This document shows positions 56,222-64,000 of a stretch of 64,000 bases of DNA, piece by piece. The notes beneath the pieces were generated by a model. The model did no database searches and was not told the DNA's origin. It saw only the letters and a list, made by a program, of their open reading frames with translations. This stretch comes from Parasedimentitalea maritima (lineage in GTDB: Bacteria; Pseudomonadota; Alphaproteobacteria; Rhodobacterales; Rhodobacteraceae), in contig NZ_VAUA01000002.1 of assembly GCF_005771405.1 (NCBI RefSeq), positions 62,001 to 126,000 of the forward strand, read 5' to 3'. Made by a program: the position numbers and the translations under genes. Position 1 is the stretch's first letter. Every line of letters starts with the position of its first letter.

Positions 56222-56884
56222 TTATCCAATCAGTCGTGAGACCATCTCAGGCAGGTCTTCAAAATCGTGTAACAATCCTTCTGGATTCAATGCCGACATA
56301 TTCTGCCCCGACGGGCCAAAGGTGACCAGGATCGACGGGACACCGGCGGCGGCTGACGTATTGCGGTCAGTATCAGTATCACCAATTAGAATGGTCTTTG
56401 CCGGATCCCCACCGGCCCGACGCGCTGCCTCGCGTAGCGGTTCCGGATCTGGTTTGCGTACCGCAAGTGTATCAGCGCCGATAAGTGAATCAAAATCATC
56501 GCGCACACCTAGGCAACGTAACAACTGATCCGCTAGATCTTCGGGTTTATTTGTGCAGATTCCAACACCATACCCAGCATCCTTAAGCGCTTTGACTGCA
56601 ACCATCGCTCCTGGATACAACACTGTATGCAGGTCTATGGACTGCCGATAAACATCTATAAATACAGGAAAGTACTCCTCAACAACTGCCGCGTCGTATT
56701 GCTCGACACGTTTCAAACCTTCACTCAGCATCATTCGGGCACCACGCAGTGCGAGACCTGCGTCTTTCGGATGTTCCAACACATCCCCGAGCCCCATCTG
56801 GCGAAAACAACAGTTCGCTGCCGCCAGCAAATCGCCAGAGGTATCAGCCAATGTTCCGTCCAGATCAAAAATCACTGTTCGCAT
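56222..56884 (-). CDS. gph: Phosphoglycolate phosphatase (HAD family)
   Basis: 220 residues from the ATG at 56884; the long upstream extension overlaps the divergent glmU region and is rejected. HAD motifs: VIFDLDGTLADT (I), ICTNKP (II), VRKPDPEPL (III) and LIGDTDTDRNTSAAAG (IV). It dephosphorylates 2-phosphoglycolate formed from DNA repair or photorespiration-like chemistry. The divergent layout with glmU is common in Rhodobacterales. Confidence 0.88.
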   Translation of the reverse strand: MRTVIFDLDGTLADTSGDLLAAANCCFRQMGLGDVLEHPKDAGLALRGARMMLSEGLKRVEQYDAAVVEEYFPVFIDVYRQSIDLHTVLYPGAMVAVKALKDAGYGVGICTNKPEDLADQLLRCLGVRDDFDSLIGADTLAVRKPDPEPLREAARRAGGDPAKTILIGDTDTDRNTSAAAGVPSILVTFGPSGQNMSALNPEGLLHDFEDLPEMVSRLIG

Positions 56885-57014
56885 TCTCGCCCCTTTCGGC
56901 GTAATTTCGCCATATGATATTGCAACCCGCAATCTTGTTTGATGCGCTGATGGCTTGCACCGCGCTCTACAGCGGATAAAACGGGTTAAACAAGAAAACA
57001 AAGAGAAAAGCCAT

Positions 57015-58370
57015 ATGAGCACCGCCCTGATCATCCTCGCCGCAGGCAAAGGCACACGGATGAGCTCTGACCTGCCGAAGGTCCTGCACCCCATAGCCCA
57101 AGCACCAATGCTGGCACATGCCATGATGACAGGCCGCGCACTGGAGCCTGACCACACAATTGTTGTTGCGGGCCACGAGGCGGAGGCTGTGCGCAGCGCC
57201 GTGGAAGATATCGACGAACACGCAACCGTAGTTTTACAAACGGAGCAGCTGGGCACGGCCCATGCTGTGGATCAGGCGCGCGCGGTGTTAAAGGACTATG
57301 ACGGAGATGTGGTTGTCTTGTATGGCGACACACCTTTCCTGCAAGCTGATACCATCGAGCGTATGATCGCAGCCCGCACTAGCGCTGACTTGGTCATTCT
57401 CGGCTTTGAGGCCGCCGATCCCGCGCGCTATGGGCGCCTGCTAATGGATGGCGACAGTCTAGAACGAATTGTCGAATTCAAAGACGCCAGTGATGAAGAG
57501 CGCGAAATCACATTCTGCAACTCAGGGCTTTTGGCCTGTGACGCAAAACTACTGTTTGATCTGATCTCCAAAGTCGGCAATGCCAATGCTTCGTCTGAAT
57601 ACTATCTGACCGATGTTGTTGAACTGGCCCGCGCCGAGGGGCGCAGAGTGACAGCAGTGGCCTGCGACGAATCCGAAACTCTGGGGGTAAACTCTCGTGC
57701 AGATCTTGCCCGGGCTGACGCAGTGTTCCAATCCCGTGCACGGGCCGAATTGCTGGAGCTTGGCGTCACATTGATGGCCCCTGAAACCGTCTATCTGTCA
57801 CTGGATACCATAATAGGTCGTGATACGGTGATTGAACCCAACGTGGTATTTGGTCCCGGTGTAACGGTGGAAAGCGGCGCGTTAATCCGGGCCTTTTCGC
57901 ATCTGGAAGGCTGTCACGTCAGCCGCGGCGCCAAAGTTGGCCCCTACGCCCGCTTGCGCCTTGGTGCGGAACTTGCCGAAAACACTCATGTTGGCAACTT
58001 CGTTGAGATCAAAAATGCTGAGATCGCGGAGGGGGCCAAAGTCAATCACCTGAGCTATGTCGGCGATGCTTCTGTTGGCAAGAAAACCAACATCGGAGCA
58101 GGGACAATCACCTGCAACTACGACGGCATTATGAAACACCATACCGAAATTGGGGCTAACGCCTTTATTGGGTCCAACACCCTGCTGGTAGCACCAGTCA
58201 AAGTTGGGGATGACGCCATGACCGCATCAGGCGCGGTGATCACCAAAGATGTTGAAGATGGCGCTCTGGCAATCGCCCGCGCGCCGCAGGTGAGTAAACC
58301 TGGTCGCGCGCGCAAGTTGATGGATTTGCTGCGTGCCAAAAAGAAAAAACGAGACGAGGACGCAAGCTGA
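57015..58370 (+). CDS. glmU: Bifunctional GlmU (GlcNAc-1-P uridyltransferase / GlcN-1-P acetyltransferase)
   Basis: 451 residues from the ATG at 57015. N-terminal uridyltransferase: LAAGKGTRMSSDLPKVLH, LGTAHAVDQA, VLYGDTPFL; C-terminal left-handed beta-helix acetyltransferase with hexapeptide repeats and NFVEIKNAEI, HLSYVGDASVG, IGAGTITCNYDG, FIGSNTLLVAPV. It makes UDP-GlcNAc for peptidoglycan and lipid A. It overlaps glmS by one base (TGATG), so the two UDP-GlcNAc enzymes are made together. Confidence 0.96.
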   Translation: MSTALIILAAGKGTRMSSDLPKVLHPIAQAPMLAHAMMTGRALEPDHTIVVAGHEAEAVRSAVEDIDEHATVVLQTEQLGTAHAVDQARAVLKDYDGDVVVLYGDTPFLQADTIERMIAARTSADLVILGFEAADPARYGRLLMDGDSLERIVEFKDASDEEREITFCNSGLLACDAKLLFDLISKVGNANASSEYYLTDVVELARAEGRRVTAVACDESETLGVNSRADLARADAVFQSRARAELLELGVTLMAPETVYLSLDTIIGRDTVIEPNVVFGPGVTVESGALIRAFSHLEGCHVSRGAKVGPYARLRLGAELAENTHVGNFVEIKNAEIAEGAKVNHLSYVGDASVGKKTNIGAGTITCNYDGIMKHHTEIGANAFIGSNTLLVAPVKVGDDAMTASGAVITKDVEDGALAIARAPQVSKPGRARKLMDLLRAKKKKRDEDAS

Positions 58371-60178
58371 TGTGTGGAATTGTAGGGGTTCTGGGCAGTC
58401 ACGAGGTTGCCCCCATTCTGGTGGAGGCGCTGAAACGGCTGGAATATCGTGGCTATGACAGCGCTGGTATTGCAACCGTCAACGACGGTGCGCTGGATCG
58501 CCGTCGCGCCGTGGGCAAGCTGGTCAATTTAAGTGACCTGCTGGTGCATCAGCCACTGGCCGGCAAATCTGGCATCGGACACACCCGCTGGGCAACCCAC
58601 GGGGCGCCAACGGTCAGCAACGCCCACCCTCATTCGTCTGGCACAGTTGCTGTTGTACACAATGGCATCATCGAGAATTTCAAAGACCTGCGCGAGGAAT
58701 TGGCCACACACGGTATTTCCTTTGAAACCGAAACCGACACAGAAACCGTTGCGCTATTGTGTCAGCACTACAAGAACCAGGGCCATTCCTCAGCCGAGGC
58801 TGCACGCAAAACGGTTGAACGGCTGGAGGGTGCCTTTGCACTCGCATTTCTCTTTCATGGCGAACAAGACCTGATGATCGGTGCCCGCAAAGGGTCTCCG
58901 CTGGCGATTGGTCATGGGGACAATGAAATGTATGTGGGGTCGGATGCCTTTGCCTTGGCCCCGCTCACCGACCAGATCACCTATTTGGAAGAAGGTGATT
59001 TTGCGATCCTGACCCGGACCAGCCTGCAAATTTGGGACGTCGAGGGCAACCAGACCAACCGCGAACAACGCCGCATTCAATTGGACGCAACTCGTGTCGA
59101 CAAAGACGGCCACAAGCACTTCATGGCCAAGGAAATCGCCGAACAACCTTTGGCCATTGACCGCACCCTGCACGCCTATCTGTCTGAGATTGATGAGATA
59201 ACCCTGCCTGACGAGCTGGACTTCACTAAGGTCGACCGCCTGACCATGGTCGCCTGCGGTACCGGCTATTACGCCTGTATGGTTGGGAAGTATTGGTTTG
59301 AACAAATCGCTAAAATGCCAGTCGAGGTCGATGTCGCCTCGGAGTTCCGCTACCGTGAACCTCCGGTATCGGATCGCACTCTTGGACTATTTGTCAGCCA
59401 ATCCGGCGAAACCGCAGACACCCTGGCTGCCCTTCGATACATGAGCGGTAAAGCCGACCAGATCGTTGGAATGGTCAACGTCTCTGAAAGCTCGATCGCA
59501 CGCGAAAGCGACGTCATTCTTCCATTGTACGCTGGCCCAGAAATCTCGGTTGCCTCGACCAAGGCCTTTACCTGCCAGCTGGTGATCCTGTTAATCATGG
59601 CCCTGCGAGCCGCACAACAGCGTGGTATTGCAGTTCCTGAGAAATTGCCCAGCGATCTTCGTGCCATACCTGGGCTGATCAACCAGGCCCTGACGCTAGA
59701 AAGTCAAATCACGGCAACCTGCCGCGAACTTGCTGCTGCAAAAGACATCATTTTCCTTGGTCGAGGGCAACTTTATCCGCTGGCGATGGAAGGTGCACTG
59801 AAACTGAAAGAGCTCAGCTATATCCATGCCGAAGGTTATGCGAGCGGAGAGCTGAAACACGGCCCCATCGCGCTGATTGATGACACCGTTCCGGTGCTCG
59901 TGATGGCGCCTCGTGATGCGCTTTTCGACAAGACGATATCCAACATGCAAGAGGTCATGGCCCGTGGTGGCCGCGTTGTTCTTGTCACTGATGCAGAAGG
60001 TGCCAGAATTGCAGGCGAAGGCACCTCAGAGGTTATTGTCATGCCACAAGTCCCTGATGCACTGGCGCCTATCTTATATGCCATTCCAGCGCAACAAATT
60101 GCCTATTACACTGCAATTGCCAAAGGCACCGATGTAGATCAACCCCGCAATCTGGCCAAGTCGGTGACAGTAGAATGA
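58370..60178 (+). CDS. glmS: Glutamine--fructose-6-phosphate aminotransferase (isomerizing)
   Basis: 602 residues. The N-terminal glutaminase begins with the catalytic Cys (MCGIVGVLG), followed by LKRLEYRGYDSAG, GHTRWATHG and the SIS domain with CGTGYYACMVGKYW and SQSGETADTLAALR; the C-terminal signature is LKLKELSYIHAEGYASGELKHGPIALI and PRNLAKSVTVE. It makes glucosamine-6-phosphate, the entry point of amino-sugar synthesis. No glmS riboswitch is seen, as expected outside Firmicutes. It overlaps the alkD-like gene by 4 bases. Confidence 0.97.
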   Translation: MCGIVGVLGSHEVAPILVEALKRLEYRGYDSAGIATVNDGALDRRRAVGKLVNLSDLLVHQPLAGKSGIGHTRWATHGAPTVSNAHPHSSGTVAVVHNGIIENFKDLREELATHGISFETETDTETVALLCQHYKNQGHSSAEAARKTVERLEGAFALAFLFHGEQDLMIGARKGSPLAIGHGDNEMYVGSDAFALAPLTDQITYLEEGDFAILTRTSLQIWDVEGNQTNREQRRIQLDATRVDKDGHKHFMAKEIAEQPLAIDRTLHAYLSEIDEITLPDELDFTKVDRLTMVACGTGYYACMVGKYWFEQIAKMPVEVDVASEFRYREPPVSDRTLGLFVSQSGETADTLAALRYMSGKADQIVGMVNVSESSIARESDVILPLYAGPEISVASTKAFTCQLVILLIMALRAAQQRGIAVPEKLPSDLRAIPGLINQALTLESQITATCRELAAAKDIIFLGRGQLYPLAMEGALKLKELSYIHAEGYASGELKHGPIALIDDTVPVLVMAPRDALFDKTISNMQEVMARGGRVVLVTDAEGARIAGEGTSEVIVMPQVPDALAPILYAIPAQQIAYYTAIAKGTDVDQPRNLAKSVTVE

Positions 60179-60861
60179 GCGAAATGTACCTTCCATACCT
60201 AGAACAGTTGCGCGATCTCAAAAATGCTGAACGCGCAGTTGGCATGGCCAGCTACCATAAGGTAAAGCGCGAATACCTTGGACTGACCAATCCTCAGGTC
60301 AATGACCTGACCAAGCAGTGGCGTCAGGACATGAGTGTTGATCAGCGGGTTGAAGTGGCTGCAGGCCTTTGGCAGACCGACATCTATGAAGCACGGCTGG
60401 CGGCGACCAAGATGCTGACCCAGGCCCGTATCCGCCCGGACGACTCTGTCTGGCAACTGCTCCAAAGCTGGGTGCCTGATTTTGACAGCTGGGCTCTGGC
60501 AGATCATGCCTGCGCGGCGATCCAGAAACGTCTGGTGGCGGATCCATCCCGGCTGGACCAGGTCGAAGCCTGGACCACATCCGAAAGCCTGTGGACACGG
60601 CGCGCGGCGCTAGTCGCCACCCTGCCCTGGACCAAGCAAAACCACCCGAAACCCGATGAGCTGGCAAGCAGGGATCGTATTCTTGGCTGGGCGGCCAGCT
60701 ATGCACCTGTCCAGAAACAGTTCATCCAGAAATCCATCGCCTGGTGGCTGCGCGAGCTGTCTAAACACGATGAGCAGCGTGTGCGGGATTTTCTCGAACA
60801 GCATGGTGAACATATGAAGCCCTTTGCTCGCAAAGAAGCGGCTAAGTACTTAAAGCCGTAA
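60175..60861 (+). CDS. AlkD-type DNA alkylation repair protein
   Basis: 228 residues of tandem HEAT-like helical repeats. The catalytic region of AlkD is recognisable: SWALAD (Trp106 and Asp110, the W-x3-D pair equivalent to Trp109/Asp113 in Bacillus cereus AlkD) and QKSIAWWLRELSKHD (the C-terminal Trp region). AlkD removes N3- and N7-alkylpurines without flipping the base. ATGA overlap with glmS. It shares function but not close sequence with the AlkC-like protein at 13026. Confidence 0.85.
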   Translation: MSEMYLPYLEQLRDLKNAERAVGMASYHKVKREYLGLTNPQVNDLTKQWRQDMSVDQRVEVAAGLWQTDIYEARLAATKMLTQARIRPDDSVWQLLQSWVPDFDSWALADHACAAIQKRLVADPSRLDQVEAWTTSESLWTRRAALVATLPWTKQNHPKPDELASRDRILGWAASYAPVQKQFIQKSIAWWLRELSKHDEQRVRDFLEQHGEHMKPFARKEAAKYLKP

Positions 60862-60877
60862 TTCCTCCAAAACACCA

Positions 60878-60901
60878 AAGCCCGGCGAAACAGCCGGGCT
60901 T
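60878..60901 (+). terminator. Hairpin terminator after alkD-like gene
   Basis: AAGCCCGGC (60878-60886) pairs with GCCGGGCTT (60893-60901) around a 6-base loop, then TCTCATTC. It lies 16 bases after the stop and may also terminate the convergent lipoprotein gene. Confidence 0.8.
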
Positions 60902-60930
60902 CTCATTCATGCGATACTTGTTCTTGCAAT

Positions 60931-61338
60931 TTACGACGCAGCTGAGACCTGCACCTCAATCAGTTCAGTCAGCGGCGCACCCAAGGCGCGCATCGCGTCA
61001 ATCGACAACCGACTACCAGAACTGGCCTCCCCGGCGATGGGGCGCAAAGTCAGTGTAACTTCGGTGCCAGATGCACTGCGCACGCGGCCCATCTGCTGAG
61101 TAGAAACGAGAGGTGTTTCCATCCATAACCCCGGCACTGTTGGATCCCCCAACCCGGCTACCGTCGTTGCGGTACCGCCGAATGTGGGTGCGGATCCAGT
61201 CTCTGATGGATCAGAAGGCACTGCATCGACCACTTCAAGCGGCGGCGACACCGGATCAGGAGCCCCCAATCGAATCGGAGACAAATCACAGGCGGAGACC
61301 AATAACATAGCGGGGAGAAAGACAAAGAGTTTGCACAT
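60931..61338 (-). CDS. Putative lipoprotein
   Basis: 135 residues from the ATG at 61338. CKLFVFLPAMLLVSACDLS has a lipobox (VSAC). The mature part is Pro/Ser-rich, then a conserved-looking core GTATTVAGLGDPTVPGLWMETPLVSTQQ and EASSGSRLSIDAMRALGAPLTELIEVQV. Similar Rhodobacterales proteins are sometimes labelled D-galactarate dehydratase in databases, which is not supported by anything seen here. Convergent with the alkD-like gene and divergent from moaA by about 90 bases. Confidence 0.7.
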   Translation of the reverse strand: MCKLFVFLPAMLLVSACDLSPIRLGAPDPVSPPLEVVDAVPSDPSETGSAPTFGGTATTVAGLGDPTVPGLWMETPLVSTQQMGRVRSASGTEVTLTLRPIAGEASSGSRLSIDAMRALGAPLTELIEVQVSAAS

Positions 61339-61429
61339 ACTCAAACCCTACCCCTGCAAAACGCGCTTTGCCAGTCACTTCGCTCACAATAGCCTTGCCG
61401 CAGGCCAAACCCCGCCTTACCTATGAGCT

Positions 61430-62437
61430 ATGACAGCTCCGCTTATCGATCCATTCGCCCGCGCCATCACTTACCTTCGCGTCTCAGTCACTGACCGCTG
61501 CGATTTCCGCTGCGTTTATTGCATGTCCGAGAACATGACTTTCTTGCCCAAGAAAGAACTTCTAACGCTGGAAGAATTGGACCGCATGTGCTCGTCCTTT
61601 ATTCACATGGGCGTCCAAAAACTGCGCATCACCGGAGGAGAGCCACTGGTCCGTCGTGGCATCATGACCTTCTTTCGCTCGATGACTCGCCATCTGGAAA
61701 GTGGCGCGCTGAAAGAGCTGACGGTAACCACCAATGGCTCGCAGTTGGAAAAATACGCTCAAGACCTTTTTGACGCGGGTGTGCGCCGGATCAATATATC
61801 GATGGATACCATCGACGAGAAGAAATTTGCTGACATCACCCGCTGGGGTCGCCTGCCTCAGGTCATGCGCGGCATTGATGCTGCACAAAAGGCCGGTCTG
61901 AAGATCAAGATCAACGCAGTGGCCTTAAAAGGGTTCAACGAAGACGAACTGCCAACCATCACGGAATGGTGCGCCGACCGGGGCATGGACCTGACCTGGA
62001 TCGAGGTCATGCCAATGGGCGATTTGGGCAATGAAGACCGCTTTGGTCAGTACTGGTCGCTCAAAGACGTGCGCAAAGCCTACGAAGACCATTATCAGGT
62101 TACCGACTTGGCAGAGTCGACTGGTGGACCTGCTCGCTATGTTCGCTTGGAACAGACTGGACAAAAAATTGGTTTCATCACTCCGATGAGCCATAATTTC
62201 TGTGAAAGCTGCAATCGTGTTCGCCTGACATGTACGGGCGAATTGTACACCTGCTTAGGCCAGGAAGGTATGCAAGACCTTCGCCCTGCGATGCGACAGC
62301 AGCCTGACAATGATGAAGCTCTAGAACAGGCGATCCGTGCAGCTATCGGCCTGAAACCCAAAGGCCATGATTTTGACTATTCACGCCAGCGTGCCGACGG
62401 GCAGATGTCCCGTCATATGAGCCACACTGGCGGCTAA
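61430..62437 (+). CDS. moaA: GTP 3',8-cyclase MoaA
   Basis: 335 residues. Radical-SAM cluster [13 protein letters not shown] (CxxxCxxC) near residue 22 and the second C-terminal cluster [20 protein letters not shown] (CxxC...C), both required in MoaA; the GTP-binding GG near the C-terminus is also present at the very end (THTGG-like HTGG). It converts GTP to 3',8-cyclo-7,8-dihydro-GTP in molybdenum cofactor synthesis. It is followed by waaA 1 base later. Confidence 0.96.
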   Translation: MTAPLIDPFARAITYLRVSVTDRCDFRCVYCMSENMTFLPKKELLTLEELDRMCSSFIHMGVQKLRITGGEPLVRRGIMTFFRSMTRHLESGALKELTVTTNGSQLEKYAQDLFDAGVRRINISMDTIDEKKFADITRWGRLPQVMRGIDAAQKAGLKIKINAVALKGFNEDELPTITEWCADRGMDLTWIEVMPMGDLGNEDRFGQYWSLKDVRKAYEDHYQVTDLAESTGGPARYVRLEQTGQKIGFITPMSHNFCESCNRVRLTCTGELYTCLGQEGMQDLRPAMRQQPDNDEALEQAIRAAIGLKPKGHDFDYSRQRADGQMSRHMSHTGG

Positions 62438-62438
62438 A

Positions 62439-63749
62439 ATGGCACCGACAGGCGGCGGCCCAACGCTGCTCTATTACTTGTATCGCAGCGCAACAGCGCT
62501 GATCGCCCCGTTTGCCTATCGCAAGGTCGCGGCCAAGCTGGCTGCGCAGGGTGTTTCAAAGGAACGTCAGAAGGAGCGCCTGGGATATGCCAGCCTGCCC
62601 TGTCCTGAGGGGCCGCTAATCTGGTTCCACGGTGCCTCGGTCGGGGAAAGCCTTGCCGCTCTGACCCTGATTGCCCGCCTGAGCGAGCACCTCCCACAGG
62701 CACAGTTCCTGCTAACCTCGGGCACTGCAACAGCTGCAGAGGTGGTGTCAAAACGCATGCCGCCCCGCTGTCGTCACCAATTTGCCCCACTGGATGCCTC
62801 TAGCCCGGTTCAACGGTTTCTGGCTCACTGGCGTCCCGCTGCTGCAATCTTTGTCGAAAGTGAATTATGGCCGATCACGCTGGTTGCCACCCGTCACTCC
62901 GGCGCGCGGTTGGCACTGGTCAACGCCCGACTGTCTGAGCGTTCGGTTGCTCGCTGGCTGAAAAAGGCGCCAACCGCACGTTTTATCATGGAGCAGTTTT
63001 CTCTGTTCCTCACCCAGAATGATCGTATGTCTGACCATCTGCTCAGCCTTGGCGCGGATCCTGACCATGTGCGCGCTGGTGGCAACCTCAAGGCAGGAAG
63101 CGCCCCTCTCCCCGTTGATGCGGACGCCCTTTCGCAGCTGCGTGACCGCTTAGATACACGCCCGGTTTGGGTGGCGAGTTCCACCCACATCGGCGAAGAA
63201 CAACCAGTGCTAACGGCTCACAAGGCACTGTCACAGGATCACCCGGATCTCTGCTTGCTGCTGGTCCCCCGCCATCCCGAACGTGCTGACGATGTTGCGG
63301 AACTAATTGCCAAAACTGGCATGAGTTTTGCCCGTCGCAGCAAAGGCGAGCTCCCCACAAAAGGTACCCAGATTTATTTGGCTGATACTATGGGCGAATT
63401 GGGTTGCTGGTATGCGCTGTCGCCCATCGTGTTTCTGGGCGGCTCACTTGAACCGATTGGCGGCCACAACCCGTTTGAGGTCGCACAGGCTGGCGCAGCC
63501 GTGATTACCGGGCCAGGATACCACAATTTCACTGAAACGTTCCCCCCTATGATCGCTGCCAAAGGCGCGGTCGAAATACATGATGCCGAACAGCTTGCAA
63601 AGGCAGTCTCGCATTGGCTCGCTCAACCTGAAGCGTTGAAACAAGCGCAACAGGCAGCAAACGCGTTTGCCAACGGCCAATCCAAACAACTGCATGACGT
63701 GGTCGACACTTTGATACATGAGCTTGAACTGGAACCAAAAATTGGCTGA
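62439..63749 (+). CDS. waaA: 3-deoxy-D-manno-octulosonic acid transferase
   Basis: 436 residues, usual length for KdtA. N-terminal hydrophobic start, then RLGYASLPCPEGPLIWFHGASVGESLAALTLI with the GASVGE motif that defines the family, FVESELWP, VNARLSERS, and in the C-terminal half LLVPRHPERADDVAELI and FLGGSLEPIGGHNPFEVAQAG. It adds KDO to lipid IVA in LPS synthesis at the inner membrane. It overlaps the next glycosyltransferase by 8 bases. Confidence 0.94.
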   Translation: MAPTGGGPTLLYYLYRSATALIAPFAYRKVAAKLAAQGVSKERQKERLGYASLPCPEGPLIWFHGASVGESLAALTLIARLSEHLPQAQFLLTSGTATAAEVVSKRMPPRCRHQFAPLDASSPVQRFLAHWRPAAAIFVESELWPITLVATRHSGARLALVNARLSERSVARWLKKAPTARFIMEQFSLFLTQNDRMSDHLLSLGADPDHVRAGGNLKAGSAPLPVDADALSQLRDRLDTRPVWVASSTHIGEEQPVLTAHKALSQDHPDLCLLLVPRHPERADDVAELIAKTGMSFARRSKGELPTKGTQIYLADTMGELGCWYALSPIVFLGGSLEPIGGHNPFEVAQAGAAVITGPGYHNFTETFPPMIAAKGAVEIHDAEQLAKAVSHWLAQPEALKQAQQAANAFANGQSKQLHDVVDTLIHELELEPKIG

Positions 63750-64000
63750 GTTATTTGTCACCAACTTCAACAAAAACTTCACTGGTGTTTCTGCCACTGC
63801 CGCCAATGTCATCCGCCAGCAAGCCAAGCAGCATGATCTGCATCTGGTCGGCTACTCTTTGCCAGGATGCCCCGCCCCAATCACCCTGAAGCAAGCGCGC
63901 GAGATGTGCAAAACCGCGCCAGAGGGACGTGACTTTTCCATATGGCATGTCCGCCGCAATCCAGAAATGCGCGCTGCGATTTGGTCACGCGACGTGCTAA
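63742..64000 (+). CDS. Glycosyltransferase, N-terminal part (cut by window end)
   Basis: From a TTG at 63742 inside the end of waaA the frame is open to the window edge, 86 codons. The start AELFVTNFNKNFTGVSATAANVIRQQ is typical of a GT4-type glycosyltransferase beside waaA in Rhodobacterales LPS clusters, continuing HLVGYSLPGCP. A TTG start is supported by GGAA 9 bases upstream and the lack of an ATG in this stretch. The C-terminal domain and donor motif are out of view, so the specificity is unknown. Confidence 0.7.
   Translation, partial: MAELFVTNFNKNFTGVSATAANVIRQQAKQHDLHLVGYSLPGCPAPITLKQAREMCKTAPEGRDFSIWHVRRNPEMRAAIWSRDVL

Noticed and set aside
58200-58400. glmS-type riboswitch before glmS
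   Set aside because: glmS starts one base into the glmU stop, leaving no leader, and the riboswitch is known only from Gram-positive bacteria.
1-64000. tRNA, rRNA, CRISPR arrays, insertion sequences and prophage genes
   Set aside because: Reading intergenic gaps and gene products showed no cloverleaf-like or repeat-spacer structure and no transposase, integrase or phage protein; a covariance-model scan would be decisive.

Overview
The window looks like a chromosome segment of an alphaproteobacterium of the order Rhodobacterales, most likely the marine Roseobacter group. The reasons are the gene families and order: a complete 14-gene nuo cluster carrying Rhodobacterales-type passenger genes (DUF5333, DUF5337), nuoN followed by birA-coaX-rnj, tatABC with a long acidic TatC tail, a Hint-domain protein, the gph/glmU-glmS pair, and moaA next to a KDO transferase. 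No rRNA, tRNA, CRISPR array, insertion sequence or prophage is visible. The species cannot be named from the sequence alone.

Layout. 1-3.3 kb: an AAA-type DUF815 ATPase (cut by the window edge) divergent from a PhzF-family gene, then a Stf0-type sulfotransferase lying between decayed copies of both neighbours (a DUF815 5' remnant and a 282-bp phzF 3' remnant). 3.3-5.7 kb: a Rieske-like protein that has lost both histidine ligands, then tatC-tatB-tatA. 5.8-9.1 kb: two small regulator modules (WYL regulator with a small dimeric-barrel protein; HxlR regulator divergent from an NmrA-type reductase), each with a visible inverted-repeat operator candidate, and a small exported SH3 protein. 9.2-17.1 kb: flavin amine oxidase, a lone ABC ATPase next to an ArsM-type arsenite methyltransferase, AlkC-like DNA repair protein, atypical SDR, Hint protein, SnoaL-like protein and an orphan BrnA-type antitoxin. 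17.3-25.6 kb: prfC, a glycosyltransferase, a DEAD-box helicase with a hairpin at its start codon, a 57-aa protein, and ribonuclease J, coaX and birA.

25.7-42.7 kb (minus strand): nuoABCDEFGHIJKLMN in canonical order, coding respiratory complex I, with six extra small genes threaded in, most of them in ATGA overlap with a nuo gene. 43-53.4 kb (minus strand): a leucine/isovalerate degradation (liu) cluster: isovaleryl-CoA dehydrogenase, acyl-CoA synthetase, both methylcrotonyl-CoA carboxylase subunits, HMG-CoA lyase and an enoyl-CoA hydratase, with three unexpected coupled passengers and an ompW gene on the opposite strand. A TetR regulator coupled to an HD-domain protein follows, with operator-like repeats in the shared upstream region. 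54.9-64 kb: a DegT/DnrJ aminotransferase, gph, glmU-glmS (UDP-GlcNAc supply), an AlkD-type DNA glycosylase, a small lipoprotein, moaA, waaA (KDO transfer to lipid A) and the start of a second LPS-type glycosyltransferase cut by the window end.

Most of the window is ordinary housekeeping sequence. No clearly new multi-gene system was found. The most unusual items are the histidine-less Rieske homologue next to tatABC, the decayed duplication around the sulfotransferase, the uncharacterised genes fused by overlap into the methylcrotonyl-CoA carboxylase operon, and several well-formed putative operators. All calls rest on reading translations and motifs by eye; no database search was run.
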